Source: a bacterium
GTDB taxonomy: Bacteria; Moduliflexota; Moduliflexia; Moduliflexales; JAUQPW01
Direction of reading: 5' to 3'
DNA length: 62,360 nucleotides
Assembly: GCA_030550175.1 (NCBI GenBank)
Contig: JAUQPW010000017.1
Location: 1-62,360, forward strand
The position numbers and the translations under genes are program-made. This document shows positions 35,132 to 43,762 of this stretch, piece by piece (position 1 is the stretch's first letter; each line of letters starts with the position of its first letter). The notes under the pieces were generated by a model, which did no database searches, was not told the DNA's origin, and saw only the letters and a program-made list of their open reading frames with translations.

Positions 35132-35239
35132 TGCCATTGGTGGGGAGCCCGGTGACCGAACTCGGGATAAGCTTTGCGACAGGGGAATCTCCTTACCTCA
35201 ACAGATGACTTTGTTCCTGTCGTTGCCCTCACCATGGCA
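35132..35239 (-). ncRNA. Candidate c-di-GMP-I (GEMM-like) riboswitch
   Basis: Read on the minus strand, a basal stem forms from TGCCATGGTGAGG (35239 downward) and CCCCACCAATGGCA (ending 35132), about 13 pairs with a bulge and a mismatch. It encloses a stem CGACAGG/CCTGTCG and a third stem CCCG/CGGG. The joining segments read AGGGCAA and CGCAAAGC, which are the conserved positions of GEMM aptamers as I remember them, and the third stem is followed by CCGGGCTCCCC where GEMM has a GG-U-U-ACC-like strand. Stem 3 is shorter than usual. Identity is tentative, but the structure and its place 85 bases before a signalling gene are clear. Confidence 0.5.
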
Positions 35240-35303
35240 CTCCATCGAAAAGGTATAACTTTTTGTTTTACCTGGAGAAATCTTTAAAGAGTTTAAAACC
35301 AAC

Positions 35304-35332
35304 TTGACTTCCCCGGTTATTAGATTTAAATA
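35304..35332 (+). promoter_or_regulatory. Candidate promoter for the nucleotidyltransferase gene
   Basis: TTGACT at 35304-35309 and TAAATA at 35327-35332 are 17 bases apart, 78 bases before the start codon at 35410. Confidence 0.4.
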
Positions 35333-35409
35333 TTGGTAAATTATCTTGATTCTGCAAGAAAAGAAGAATTCAGGGAACGGAATTCAGATCGAGAGAAAAG
35401 GAACTTTCC

Positions 35410-36162
35410 ATGAAAGCCATGATCTTTGCGGCAGGTTTGGGTTTGCGCTTGAAACCACTAACCGATATCCAACCCAAATGCCTTGTAGAAGTGAATGGAA
35501 GGACCATGCTGGAGCATGTCATAGATCGACTAAAGATGGTTGATGTGGATGCTGTGATAATCAACATTCATCACTTTGCCCGGCAAATTCACTCCTTTGT
35601 TAAACAGAAGAATAGTTTTGGTTTACAGGTTGAGTTTTCCTATGAAGAAGAACTGTTGGAGACGGGAGGAGGTCTTAAAAAAGCGAGCTGGTTTTTTAAA
35701 TCAGACTCTGCAGCACAGGACGAAGAACCTTTCTTTGTCCATAACAGCGACGTTTACTCGGATATCGATCTAAAAGCCATGCTTGACTTTCATAGGAGCC
35801 ACCGGGCAGTTGCTACACTGGCCGTAAACAGGCATAAAACTTCTCGTTATCTTCGTTTTGATACAAATCAACGGCTGGTGGGGAGGGAAAATCAAAAAAC
35901 CGGTCAGGAAGTACTTCTGACACCCGGTATAGAGTTTGAGAGACTTTCCTTTACAGGTATCCACGTTTTATCCCCCAAGATCTTCGATTATATGCAGGAT
36001 CAGTCGGGTCGTTTTTCCATTATAGATACTTATATGAAAGCTATACAGGAAGGAGCCCTTATTATAGGTTATCGAGCGGATGATAGCTTTTGGATGGATA
36101 TGGGAAGTGTTGAAAGGTTGGAGTCTTTAAGACAGAAACTGAAGTCCGATAAGAAAATGTAA
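35410..36162 (+). CDS. Sugar-phosphate nucleotidyltransferase (MurU/RmlA-like)
   Basis: The 250-residue protein is a nucleotidyltransferase: the signature AAGLGLRLKPLTDIQPKCLVEV at the N-terminus (residues 7-28), ELLETGGGLKKA near 80, FVHNSDVYSDID (metal Asp) near 108 and FWMDMGSVERL near the end. Such enzymes activate sugar-1-phosphates with UTP or another NTP for cell-wall or glycan synthesis. Length and motif spacing fit MurU-type UTP:MurNAc-1-phosphate transferases. An AmgK-like kinase, the usual partner of MurU, is encoded 10 kb upstream as part of a fusion. The NADAR gene follows after 18 bases. Confidence 0.8.
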   Translation: MKAMIFAAGLGLRLKPLTDIQPKCLVEVNGRTMLEHVIDRLKMVDVDAVIINIHHFARQIHSFVKQKNSFGLQVEFSYEEELLETGGGLKKASWFFKSDSAAQDEEPFFVHNSDVYSDIDLKAMLDFHRSHRAVATLAVNRHKTSRYLRFDTNQRLVGRENQKTGQEVLLTPGIEFERLSFTGIHVLSPKIFDYMQDQSGRFSIIDTYMKAIQEGALIIGYRADDSFWMDMGSVERLESLRQKLKSDKKM

Positions 36163-36180
36163 TCATCAGGAGGAAATGAT

Positions 36181-36657
36181 ATGGATATCCGTTCAGGGAC
36201 AGATTGGCCGGCTTCGGCGCTTTCTAATTTTGCACCCCATAAATTTGTGATAGATGGGATTCAGTGCAATAGCATGGAAGGATTTTTACAATCCTTGAAG
36301 TTTAAAAATCCGGAAATGCAGAAGGAAGTTTGCAAGCTGGTAGGAAAAGCTGCAAAATTTAAAGGTAAGAACAAAAACTGGCATCATACTCAAAAGCTTT
36401 GGTGGCAAGGGAAAGAAATCGATCGGCATAGCCAAGAATATCAGGACTTACTGGACAAAGCTTACCAAGCCCTGGCCCAAAACGAAGGATTCCGGAAAGC
36501 CCTATTAGCAACCGGTAATGCGGTTTTGACCCACAGTATGGGTAAGAATGATCCCCATAAAACCGTATTAACCCAAAGGGAATTTTGTTCCCGGCTGATG
36601 AAAATAAGAGACTCCTTAAAAGTAGCACGCGATCCCCAAAGGTCGGACGCTGAATAA
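36181..36657 (+). CDS. NADAR-family protein (YbiA-like)
   Basis: The 158-residue protein matches the NADAR family: SALSNFAPHKFVIDGIQCNSMEGFLQSLKF, then KALLATGNAVLTHSMGK and VLTQREFCSRLM. NADAR proteins act on ADP-ribose-linked or riboflavin-intermediate N-glycosides; some remove ADP-ribose from guanine in DNA or RNA. The conserved N-terminal LSNF and Glu in MEGF are present. It has a strong AGGAGG site and follows the nucleotidyltransferase gene closely, so the two are probably co-transcribed. Confidence 0.8.
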   Translation: MDIRSGTDWPASALSNFAPHKFVIDGIQCNSMEGFLQSLKFKNPEMQKEVCKLVGKAAKFKGKNKNWHHTQKLWWQGKEIDRHSQEYQDLLDKAYQALAQNEGFRKALLATGNAVLTHSMGKNDPHKTVLTQREFCSRLMKIRDSLKVARDPQRSDAE

Positions 36658-36711
36658 GGTTGAAAAAATATATACTATCGATACTTGAAAGATGATCCCC
36701 CTCTGCGTACC

Positions 36712-36742
36712 AAAAAAACTCCTTCAGATCTGAAGTAAGGAG
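36712..36742 (-). terminator. Intrinsic terminator of the histidine phosphatase gene
   Basis: On the minus strand CTCCTT (36742-36737) pairs with AAGGAG (36724-36719) around a 12-base loop, followed by seven T. It lies 30 bases past the stop of the minus-strand phosphatase gene, between convergent genes. Confidence 0.6.
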
Positions 36743-36771
36743 CTAAACCATTCAATCTAGATAAGAAGCCT

Positions 36772-37410
36772 TTACGGCCCGGTCGTAGCCTTTACAAGTT
36801 TTGCCCATTCTTCCGGTAAAATCCGACCTACCAGTTTAAAACCATCCTTACCTAGGGGTTTAAACACGGCAGCCTCTCCCTCGGCGAGGGTAAGCTCGGT
36901 TGCTCCCCGAATACTAAATCCGTGGGCTACGAGAATCGTATTGGTTCCCGCCGGAACCACCGTAGAGAGCAAATTCCGCAATTTATCTTTGAGTTGTTCC
37001 TTCTCAGTTTCACTTTTAACATAAGAGGGGGAAACCAGGTCAAAGGTAGGCTCAACACGCCCGAAGGCCAGTTTAGCCGTCTCCCGGGTCCGACAGTAAG
37101 GACTTGCAAAGACTTGACCTATGGGGATTCCCAGGGCCCGGAAAGCCTGACCGATGGCCTTTGCATCTTCCCGACCCTTTTCAGAAAGGTTGCGTTGGGT
37201 TTCGCAATTCTCTAAATTTCCCAGGTAGGTGTCTTTTTGGGTCCAGTCGGTGGCAGTATGCCGGAAAAAAATGACATACCCACCCTGTTTTAAAGCCTTT
37301 ACGAGTTGTAGCCAGGATAAGGTTGTTTCAGTCTGGGCATGCCCTGCATTTGAAACGGTAAGAAAGATAATATAAAGGGCTAAACCCAACAGGGAGGACC
37401 GTTTTAGCAT
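36772..37410 (-). CDS. Exported histidine phosphatase family protein
   Basis: The 212-residue protein has a signal peptide (LGLALYIIFLTVSNAGHA) and a histidine phosphatase fold: the catalytic YVIFFRHTATDW near residue 40, LSEKGREDAKAIG, FASPYCRTRETA with the second Arg, and VAHGFSIRG with the second His. The RHG triad reads RHT, as in a known exported subgroup. It should hydrolyse phosphoesters in the periplasm; the substrate is unknown. A terminator follows it. Confidence 0.85.
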   Translation of the reverse strand: MLKRSSLLGLALYIIFLTVSNAGHAQTETTLSWLQLVKALKQGGYVIFFRHTATDWTQKDTYLGNLENCETQRNLSEKGREDAKAIGQAFRALGIPIGQVFASPYCRTRETAKLAFGRVEPTFDLVSPSYVKSETEKEQLKDKLRNLLSTVVPAGTNTILVAHGFSIRGATELTLAEGEAAVFKPLGKDGFKLVGRILPEEWAKLVKATTGP

Positions 37411-37942
37411 CCTTAACCTCCTTTCTCTTCGCGAACTTCCACGGTTTTCAAAACCCTGGAAGCCATAAAATACACCGAGAGAGTCTCTCTGTACCTGTTC
37501 CTCCTCATCTCCGATTCCCCTTTTACATTTTCTCTTTGTTTCCCCTCTCCCGAAACCCTAATCCCTCCGATTCCCCTTCCCCATGCAGGTAATCTCCGAG
37601 TTCCCCCTTCCTGTGTTGGGAAGGGGGTTAGGTGAGAAAAAACTACCCCTGAAAGCCCCCTGAAGCCTTGGGAAAGGGATTAAGAATGAGAATTTGAACA
37701 GCTATCTCTCTCCATAGTTCAAGGTTACCGACAGATCAAATTTTCTTCAATTTTTAATTTTTCTTTTGTCAGAATAGGAAAAAAATCTTTAAAAGTCCAG
37801 GACAATCTTTATCTTCATCCCAACTCTTTTCGTTTATTTTTTTATTGAGATTCCAGGGTGGAAAATTTATAGTTAAACACATCCTACGGAAATGGGATGA
37901 TAGATTATAGAGTCTTGATTGACCTAAAAAGGAGGAGTATCT
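37411..37942. other. Intergenic region with C-rich palindromes
   Basis: This 532-base gap between divergent genes holds C-rich low-complexity sequence (37540-37680), including a stem CCCCCTTCC/GGAAGGGGG (37603-37611 with 37619-37627), and an A/T-rich part near 37740-37900 that may contain promoters. I see no gene. Confidence 0.4.
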
Positions 37943-38773
37943 ATGTCCAGTCCCTCTTTCAGACGACATGACAGTGAGGGCCCGGTAGCCCGTCCCTCTT
38001 CAATTCCAGAACCCTCTTATGCCGAACGGGCGCGTACTTTAGTACACCGGGAGCATATAGGTAGTTTATCTACCCTCTCCCGAAAACAACCCGGTTGGCC
38101 CTTTGGCTCTGTAATGCCCTATGCCGTGGATAGTCAGGGTCAGCCTATTTTCCTCATCAGTACAATGGCCGTCCATACCCAAAACCTTCTCCAAGACCCC
38201 CGGGCCAGCCTGTTAATAACTCAATCCCCCCCGTGGACGGGGGGGATTGAGGGGAGGCGGGAGGGAGATCCTCTCGGTATGGCCCGGGTTACGCTGATGG
38301 GAAGGGTTTCCAGAGTTCCGAAGGAAGAGTTACCCTGGGTACGGGAGCGCTATCTGGCCGGATATGAAAACGCCAGGTACTGGGTGGACTTCGACGACTT
38401 CGCGTTTTACTGGATGGATATTGTAGATGTCTATTTTGTAGGAGGCTTTGGCATGATGGGATGGATCACCGCCGAGGAATATTATCGAGCAGAACCTGAT
38501 CCGCTGGCAGATGTTGCAGCCGGAATTCTCCAGCATATGAATACAGACCATGCCGATTCATTAATTCTCCTTGCAAAGGTTTTTGGGAATATCGCGGCGG
38601 AAGAAGCTGTTATGACTTCGGTTGACCGTTTAGGGTTTCAGTTACGGCTAAAGACTGGAGAGCAGGTATATGGAACCCGTATCCCGTTTATTCGTGAAGT
38701 AAGAACTCCCCAGGAGGCTCGAACGGTTTTGGTGGAAATGGTTCGGCAGGCACGTGAAACGGTGAGTAGATAA
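37943..38773 (+). CDS. HugZ-like haem-utilisation/PPOX-fold protein
   Basis: The 276-residue protein has the split barrel of HugZ-type proteins (SLSTLSRKQPGWPFGSVMPYAVD, LISTMAVHTQNLLQDPRASLLI, ARVTLMGRV) and a C-terminal DUF2470-like domain (ILQHMNTDHADSLILLAK). Relatives bind or degrade haem. Residues about 94-108 (SPPWTGGIEGRREG) form an insertion written by a perfect C/G palindrome, between two conserved barrel strands. A GGAGG site precedes the ATG. It seems monocistronic or co-transcribed with gluconokinase. Confidence 0.8.
   Translation: MSSPSFRRHDSEGPVARPSSIPEPSYAERARTLVHREHIGSLSTLSRKQPGWPFGSVMPYAVDSQGQPIFLISTMAVHTQNLLQDPRASLLITQSPPWTGGIEGRREGDPLGMARVTLMGRVSRVPKEELPWVRERYLAGYENARYWVDFDDFAFYWMDIVDVYFVGGFGMMGWITAEEYYRAEPDPLADVAAGILQHMNTDHADSLILLAKVFGNIAAEEAVMTSVDRLGFQLRLKTGEQVYGTRIPFIREVRTPQEARTVLVEMVRQARETVSR
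38220..38251. repeat. Perfect palindrome inside the HugZ-like gene
   Basis: Arms CTCAATCCCCCCC and GGGGGGGATTGAG (13 bp each) flank six bases. The element keeps the reading frame open and encodes an insertion not expected in the family. Confidence 0.75.
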
Positions 38774-38781
38774 AAACAGGT

Positions 38782-38877
38782 ATCATTTTCCATTTCCATG
38801 GACCATTTTCTGTTGGTAGGTAATCCATAACATAATACGTGGGAGATGGAAAATGGTAGATGGAAGATAGAAATGGT
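38782..38877. repeat. Inverted heptad repeat array before gluconokinase
   Basis: Pyrimidine-rich units (CATTTTC, CATTTCC) at 38783-38812 face purine-rich units (GGAAAAT, GGTAGAT, GGAAGAT) at 38841-38870. The right arm runs into the gluconokinase start codon. Confidence 0.7.
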
Positions 38878-39367
38878 CATCATTTTAATGGGTGTTTCAG
38901 GCTCTGGTAAGACATTAATCGGGCAACTTCTCGCCAAAGATCTCGGTTGGCCATTTTACGATGGGGATGATTTTCATCCTCAAGCCAATATTGATAAAAT
39001 GAGTCGAGGAATCCCCTTAAATGATGAAGATCGGAAACCCTGGTTGGATATACTCCAGCAATTAATCCACAAATGTCTTCAGGAAGGCCAACAGGCTATT
39101 CTTGCCTGTTCCGCTCTTAAACAGGCCTACCGGGATCATCTTCTGAAGGATAATCCGGGAGCCCTCTTTGTCTACCTGAAGGGAACATATGATCTTATCC
39201 TCAGGCGCCTCCAGGAACGCAAAGGACATTACATGAAAGCAGATCTCTTGACCAGTCAGTTTAATACACTGGAAGAGCCAAAAGGGGTCCTGACGATCGA
39301 TGTGGATCAGGAGCCGGAAACCATTGTGCAGTTGATCAAGCAGGGTCTGGGATTGGATAAAAATTGA
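38873..39367 (+). CDS. gntK: Gluconokinase
   Basis: The product (164 residues from ATG 38873) is a GntK-type kinase: P-loop GVSGSGKT (7-14), FYDGDDFHPQANIDKMSRGIPLNDEDR, ACSALKQAYRDHL and YLKGTYDLILRRLQERKGHYM. It phosphorylates gluconate to 6-phosphogluconate in the cytoplasm. An upstream ATG at 38846 would add nine residues (MENGRWKIE) that are encoded by the repeat array, so ATG 38873 is preferred. No gluconate permease is beside it. Confidence 0.88.
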   Translation: MVIILMGVSGSGKTLIGQLLAKDLGWPFYDGDDFHPQANIDKMSRGIPLNDEDRKPWLDILQQLIHKCLQEGQQAILACSALKQAYRDHLLKDNPGALFVYLKGTYDLILRRLQERKGHYMKADLLTSQFNTLEEPKGVLTIDVDQEPETIVQLIKQGLGLDKN

Positions 39368-39477
39368 CCCGTCTCAGTTCACTTTATTTTTCCATTGACG
39401 GAGTAAGTGAAAGACTTTTACTTTTACTGAGAGTAGGGTCGTAATTACGTTCTCCTTTCATCTACTTAAAAAACGCG

Positions 39478-39942
39478 GTGACTCCAGCCATTATTGCAGC
39501 AAAAAAAGCAGGTATCCCGTTTACCGTCCATGAATATAAACACGATCCGTCTACCGACTCTTATGGATTGGAAGCTGCGCGTGTGCTCGGCGTTGATCCC
39601 TCTCAAGTTTATAAAACCCTTGTCACCAGGGTCGAGGGGCAGCTCGTGGTGGCTCTGGTACCCGTTAACAAGAATTTAGATTTAAAAGCATTGGCTTCGG
39701 TCTTGGGAGCAAAGAAGGCAGCTATGGCAGAGATTACCAATGCAGAACGTGCAACCGGTTATGTGGTGGGAGGGATCAGCCCCCTCGGACAGCGTAAGCA
39801 TTTGCCGACCGTAGTAGATGAAACCATGCTACGATTCGAAACTATCTACGTTAGCGCAGGAAAGCGAGGGTTAGAAATTCAACTTCGACCCGCCGATCTT
39901 ATTCGTCTTTGTCAAGCAACAACTGCGGCGATCGCCCGATAA
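39478..39942 (+). CDS. ybaK: YbaK-type Cys-tRNA(Pro) deacylase
   Basis: The 154-residue protein is a YbaK/EbsC-type deacylase: GIPFTVHEYKHDP at the start, VYKTLVTR with the key Lys46, LVVALVPVNKNLDLKALA and GYVVGGISPLGQRK. The family removes cysteine mischarged on tRNA(Pro) in the cytoplasm. The start is GTG 39478, without a good ribosome binding site. Length and residues are complete for the family. Confidence 0.9.
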   Translation: MTPAIIAAKKAGIPFTVHEYKHDPSTDSYGLEAARVLGVDPSQVYKTLVTRVEGQLVVALVPVNKNLDLKALASVLGAKKAAMAEITNAERATGYVVGGISPLGQRKHLPTVVDETMLRFETIYVSAGKRGLEIQLRPADLIRLCQATTAAIAR

Positions 39943-40084
39943 TTAACCTGAACCAGGTCTGACAAAACACGATGATGACGCCCTTTCTGCCAAAGGATCA
40001 TTTTGGACTGGACAAAAAAACAGATGTTATGATAATAGAGTAGTATTTCCCCGGATGAACCTGCACAGAGAGTATGTCGGTAAC

Positions 40085-40205
40085 GGGTCAGAAGTCAGAA
40101 ACTGGCATAGAGTGAAGAAACTATCATACCTTACACATATCAGGACAAACTGTAGAGTGAAGACGGTGTTCATCCTGAATTCCGAACTCTGACTCCTGAT
40201 TCCTA
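40085..40205. repeat. Inverted heptad repeat array before galM
   Basis: Units such as GTCAGAA, GTCAGAA at 40086-40101 face CTGAATT, CCGAACT, CTGACTC, CTGATTC at 40174-40201. The right arm ends just before the AAAAGGAGG ribosome binding site of galM. Confidence 0.7.
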
Positions 40206-40221
40206 AGAAAAGGAGGTCAGT

Positions 40222-41370
40222 ATGAGTCATTTAGGTAAATTTAAAATTGCCTGGATGGTAGGGATCATCGTCCTATTCGTGGTTAGCTTCGGTTTGAATA
40301 CCGAAGCTAAAATGAGTATTGAGAAGCAACCCTTTGGGAAGACACCCGATGGAACTGCTGTGGATCTCTACACCTTAACAAATGACAACGGTATGGTGGT
40401 AAAAATCATGAATTATGGCGGTACGGTGACTTCTCTGATAGTTCCGGATAGGAATGGGAAGATGGGAGATGTGGTACTGGGATATGATAATTTAGACGGA
40501 TATCTCAAGAATAACCCTTATTTTGGCTCCATTATCGGACGTTACGCAAATCGAATTGCTAAGGGCCGATTTGTATTGAATGGAGTCGAGTATAAACTGG
40601 CTCAAAATAACGGTGAGAATCATCTGCACGGAGGGATTAAGGGATTTGATAAAGTTGTATGGAATGCAAAGGAGGTTAAAACCGGTAATGGGGTGGGTGT
40701 GGAACTCAGCTATCTGAGTAAAGATGGCGAGGAGGGATACCCAGGTAATTTGTCGGTAACCGTTACGTACATTCTGACCAACAACAACGAGCTGAAAATC
40801 AATTACCTGGCAACAACCGACAAGGATACGGTGGTTAATCTAACCCACCACTCGTATTTTAATCTGGCCGGTGCAGGGGAAGGAGATATTTTAGGTCACG
40901 AACTCATGATCAATGCCGATAAGTTTACTCCTGTAGATAAAACTTTGATACCGACGGGGGAATTGCGAAGTGTGAAGGGTACACCCATGGATTTTACACA
41001 ACCTACGGCTATTGGAGCCCGGATTAATCAAGAAGATGAACAACTGATTTTCGGCAAAGGTTATGACCATAACTGGGTGCTGAACATTGTAGAAGGTGCA
41101 CTGACACGAGTTGCCAGGGTGTATGAACCCAAAACAGGACGAGTTATGGAGGTTTTTACCACAGAGCCGGGGATGCAGTTTTATTCCGGAAATTTCTTAG
41201 ACGGTACCATTACAGGGAAGGGAGGTAAGGTTTACTATCAACGTTACGGATTCTGCCTGGAAACCCAGCATTTTCCGGATTCTCCCAATAAACCTCAATT
41301 TCCTTCGACAGTTCTCAAACCTGGTCAAACCTATAGAACGACCACGGTTTATCAATTCTCGACGAAATAG
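40222..41370 (+). CDS. galM: Exported aldose 1-epimerase
   Basis: The 382-residue protein is a mutarotase with a membrane or signal helix at its N-terminus ([17 protein letters not shown]). Family marks: [39 protein letters not shown] with the catalytic His, [11 protein letters not shown] with the second His, and the closing [12 protein letters not shown] with the catalytic Glu. It interconverts alpha and beta anomers of sugars, here probably in the periplasm. It has a strong AAAGGAGG site just behind a repeat array. Confidence 0.92.
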   Translation: MSHLGKFKIAWMVGIIVLFVVSFGLNTEAKMSIEKQPFGKTPDGTAVDLYTLTNDNGMVVKIMNYGGTVTSLIVPDRNGKMGDVVLGYDNLDGYLKNNPYFGSIIGRYANRIAKGRFVLNGVEYKLAQNNGENHLHGGIKGFDKVVWNAKEVKTGNGVGVELSYLSKDGEEGYPGNLSVTVTYILTNNNELKINYLATTDKDTVVNLTHHSYFNLAGAGEGDILGHELMINADKFTPVDKTLIPTGELRSVKGTPMDFTQPTAIGARINQEDEQLIFGKGYDHNWVLNIVEGALTRVARVYEPKTGRVMEVFTTEPGMQFYSGNFLDGTITGKGGKVYYQRYGFCLETQHFPDSPNKPQFPSTVLKPGQTYRTTTVYQFSTK

Positions 41371-41427
41371 TTTCACTTTATTTTAACCAATGTGCAGGTT
41401 CATCTACCTTCCTTAAGGATCGGGTTA

Positions 41428-41606
41428 AGGCACAAGGCAAGGGATAAAAGATTCTCTACGAAGGATGGTTAGATTCTTTATTAACGCAGGAGCATCAAAA
41501 CGCAGAGTACAAAGATAAAAAATTTCTTTCCGGTCTTCATATTCTGAACGATGACTCTTCAGAATCCTTCGGAGATTATTTCTGTCCTTTGCCTTTTGCT
41601 TTTTAA
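41428..41606. repeat. Heptad repeat arms before the ferredoxin-domain gene
   Basis: Units AAGGCAC, AAGGCAA, GGGATAA at 41427-41450 face TCCTTTG, CCTTTTG, CTTTTTA at 41585-41606. The array is less regular than others. The right arm is 14 bases before the start codon at 41620. Confidence 0.5.
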
Positions 41607-41619
41607 AATCGAAGTAGTT

Positions 41620-42636
41620 ATGAGTACAAATCATGAAACTCCCTTTGAAACTTTCTTAAATCAGCAAGACAGCGAAACATGGTCTAGAGTTATTACGGCT
41701 CTTCTACCGTCTATTCATGATGTGGACAAAACGGCTACGCAGATCTGGTTCAAATTTTTTCCGCTGGATCTTGCCCGCGCTCTGCAACAGGCTGAGGATC
41801 CTGCTCAACTGGCCAGGGACTTACTGTTGCAAGGAAAATATCAATTGAAAGATCAGATTGATTCTTCGCATCGGTTTTTGTACGGTCATCGTTTTTGGCC
41901 TGAAGTCAAAAACGTAGTAGCAGGGTATGCTTCCTCTATAAAACCCTCTACAGACCTGGACCTTAAGGTTTTGATATGCGAGCTCGCAGGTAGTGTTGCA
42001 AAGAAAATAAAAGTAGAAGATTCCCTGCTCACCGGTATTACTGCGGTGGCTTTGATGACCTTACAACAGGTCGGTCTGAATGCCTTTAAATTAGCCCCGG
42101 GTATTATTTATATAAATCCCAAGTTCTTCAAGAAGTCTCCAGAGCAAATATTAAAAGCCCGTGCCCGAGATGACTGGCAGGGATTATTCGGCTTTCTCAA
42201 AGGGATTAAAAAGGAATGGACGGTAACCTTCGACGAAAATGATGAGACGGCAAAGTTTAAACTGATTCATACCCAGGAACTCGCAACAGCGGCTATGTAT
42301 GATAAACGGGATCATACCTGGCGTGATCCTCGCTGTATGAAGGAGGAAGGACCCATCCCCGTTCAATGTCGCTCAGCAGCCTGTGGGACCTGTTGGGTAG
42401 GTATTTTGGGTGGTGCTGAAAAACTCTCTGAGGTGAGTCCTCTTGAGGGACGGAGGATAAAAGAGTTTGGCTACATTGACACGAATGAACCAAAGCCGTT
42501 AATACGCCTGGCCTGTATGGCTCAAGCCTTCGGCGCAGTCTCTATTGTTATTCCACCTTGGAATGGAGTTTTTGGAAAATTCCTCCGGGCCTGGAAAATG
42601 AACCGTAACGGATCCCAAAAAACGGTAACCTTTTAA
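41620..42636 (+). CDS. Protein with a C-terminal 2Fe-2S ferredoxin domain
   Basis: The product (338 residues from ATG 41620) ends in a plant-type 2Fe-2S ferredoxin domain: CRSAACGTC (Cys-x4-Cys-x2-Cys) and LACMAQAFG supplying the fourth Cys. The first 220 residues are helical and not a family I know; they include FKFFPLDLARAL and a segment LTGITAVALMTLQQVG. It could pass electrons to a membrane or soluble partner. The longer reading from 41551 begins in a repeat array and is unlikely. No redox partner gene is adjacent. Confidence 0.65.
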   Translation: MSTNHETPFETFLNQQDSETWSRVITALLPSIHDVDKTATQIWFKFFPLDLARALQQAEDPAQLARDLLLQGKYQLKDQIDSSHRFLYGHRFWPEVKNVVAGYASSIKPSTDLDLKVLICELAGSVAKKIKVEDSLLTGITAVALMTLQQVGLNAFKLAPGIIYINPKFFKKSPEQILKARARDDWQGLFGFLKGIKKEWTVTFDENDETAKFKLIHTQELATAAMYDKRDHTWRDPRCMKEEGPIPVQCRSAACGTCWVGILGGAEKLSEVSPLEGRRIKEFGYIDTNEPKPLIRLACMAQAFGAVSIVIPPWNGVFGKFLRAWKMNRNGSQKTVTF

Positions 42637-42800
42637 AGGACTCGATACTTTCGCACTTTCTGTAAGTTGAGGACAATCCGGTTTTCAAATCGGAAATTCT
42701 CCTTGTCAGCAGGGGTTATTTTATCTTAGATTTTCAGATATAAAGAAGAAAAGTTCGGCTGGGAAGTGGAGGAAGGAAAAGGTTGATGAAATAATTATTT

Positions 42801-43505
42801 ATGCCAAGATCTTCGGTAAATTCAGTACCGGACCAGCAGTTACGGGCGAAGGCCTGGGAAGTTTACCAACGACTCCTACAAACCTATGGAGAACATCCCC
42901 TGGTGCCCCGGCGTGAACCCATGCATGAGCTGATCTCAACGATGCTCTCACATCGGACAACCCAGCAGAATGAAGCGATAGCCTTCCAACGAATGTGGGA
43001 GCATTTCGGATCCTGGGAGGCAATTCAGGATGCACCCGTAGAAGAGTTAAGTCGCATCATCGCCCCTGCGAACTTTGCCGAAGCCAAGGCAGCTAACATC
43101 AAAGAAGCCCTGCGACGTATCATTGCGGAACGGGGTGAACCTTCCATCGATTTTCTTCGGGATGTACCCACGGAAGAAGGACTTCGCTGGTTGATGTCCC
43201 TACCGGGGGTTGGAATCAAGACGGCTTCACTGGTGTTGCTTTTCTGTTTCGGCAAACCGACTTTACCGGTTGATACCCATGTTCATCGAGTCAGTCAGCG
43301 GTTAGGCCTCATCGGCCCAAAAGTCAATCCAACGGCTGCCCATGCCCTTTTATTGACCCTATTACCACCAAATCCCCACGTGCTCTTTAATTTCCATGTG
43401 AATATGCTTCAACATGGGCAAAAAATATGCATCTGGGGTACCCCACGCTGCCAGCGATGCCCATTAACCAATCTCTGTGATTGGTATCAACAACCTCGAA
43501 AGTAA
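42801..43505 (+). CDS. nth: Endonuclease III-like DNA glycosylase
   Basis: The 234-residue protein has a HhH-GPD fold: LISTMLSHRTTQQN near residue 44, the helix-hairpin-helix LPGVGIKTA with catalytic Lys140, PVDTHVHR with Asp158, and a 4Fe-4S cluster motif C210-x6-C217-x2-C220-x5-C226. Endonuclease III removes oxidised pyrimidines from DNA and nicks the site. LSHRTTQQN replaces the usual LSAQTTD, so it belongs to a side branch whose exact lesion range is unsure. Confidence 0.85.
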   Translation: MPRSSVNSVPDQQLRAKAWEVYQRLLQTYGEHPLVPRREPMHELISTMLSHRTTQQNEAIAFQRMWEHFGSWEAIQDAPVEELSRIIAPANFAEAKAANIKEALRRIIAERGEPSIDFLRDVPTEEGLRWLMSLPGVGIKTASLVLLFCFGKPTLPVDTHVHRVSQRLGLIGPKVNPTAAHALLLTLLPPNPHVLFNFHVNMLQHGQKICIWGTPRCQRCPLTNLCDWYQQPRK

Positions 43506-43694
43506 TGCCATTTCCCCCTTGAAACCCTTCATAAATGGTAGAGGAAACCCCGGGCAGTTGCCCTATTTAAGGGTGACTTCAGGAATACCTCTATGGGGTT
43601 ATGTAATATTTTCAGATTGAATGGGTAGATTAACGTGAAAACCTGAAATATTTATATCTGCGCAGCTATCGTTATTCTCTTGAAGGTCTACTTA

Positions 43695-43762
43695 GAATGG
43701 ATCAGGAATCAAAGGCCGGAGATCCAAGCAACTTCTGATTTCTGACTCCTAACTTCTAATTT
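43695..43762. repeat. Heptad repeat array before the HpaI gene
   Basis: Units CTTCTGA, TTTCTGA, CTCCTAA, CTTCTAA run directly into the start codon at 43763. The opposite purine arm (GAATGGATCAGGAATC and following, 43695-43716) is short and imperfect. Confidence 0.6.

Noticed and set aside
35043..35258. A plus-strand frame reading GGEPGDRTRDKLCDRG, reminiscent of frames antisense to structured RNA; considered as a tRNA
   Set aside because: The minus strand does not fold as a cloverleaf with a T-arm; the three-stem structure fits a riboswitch leader better.
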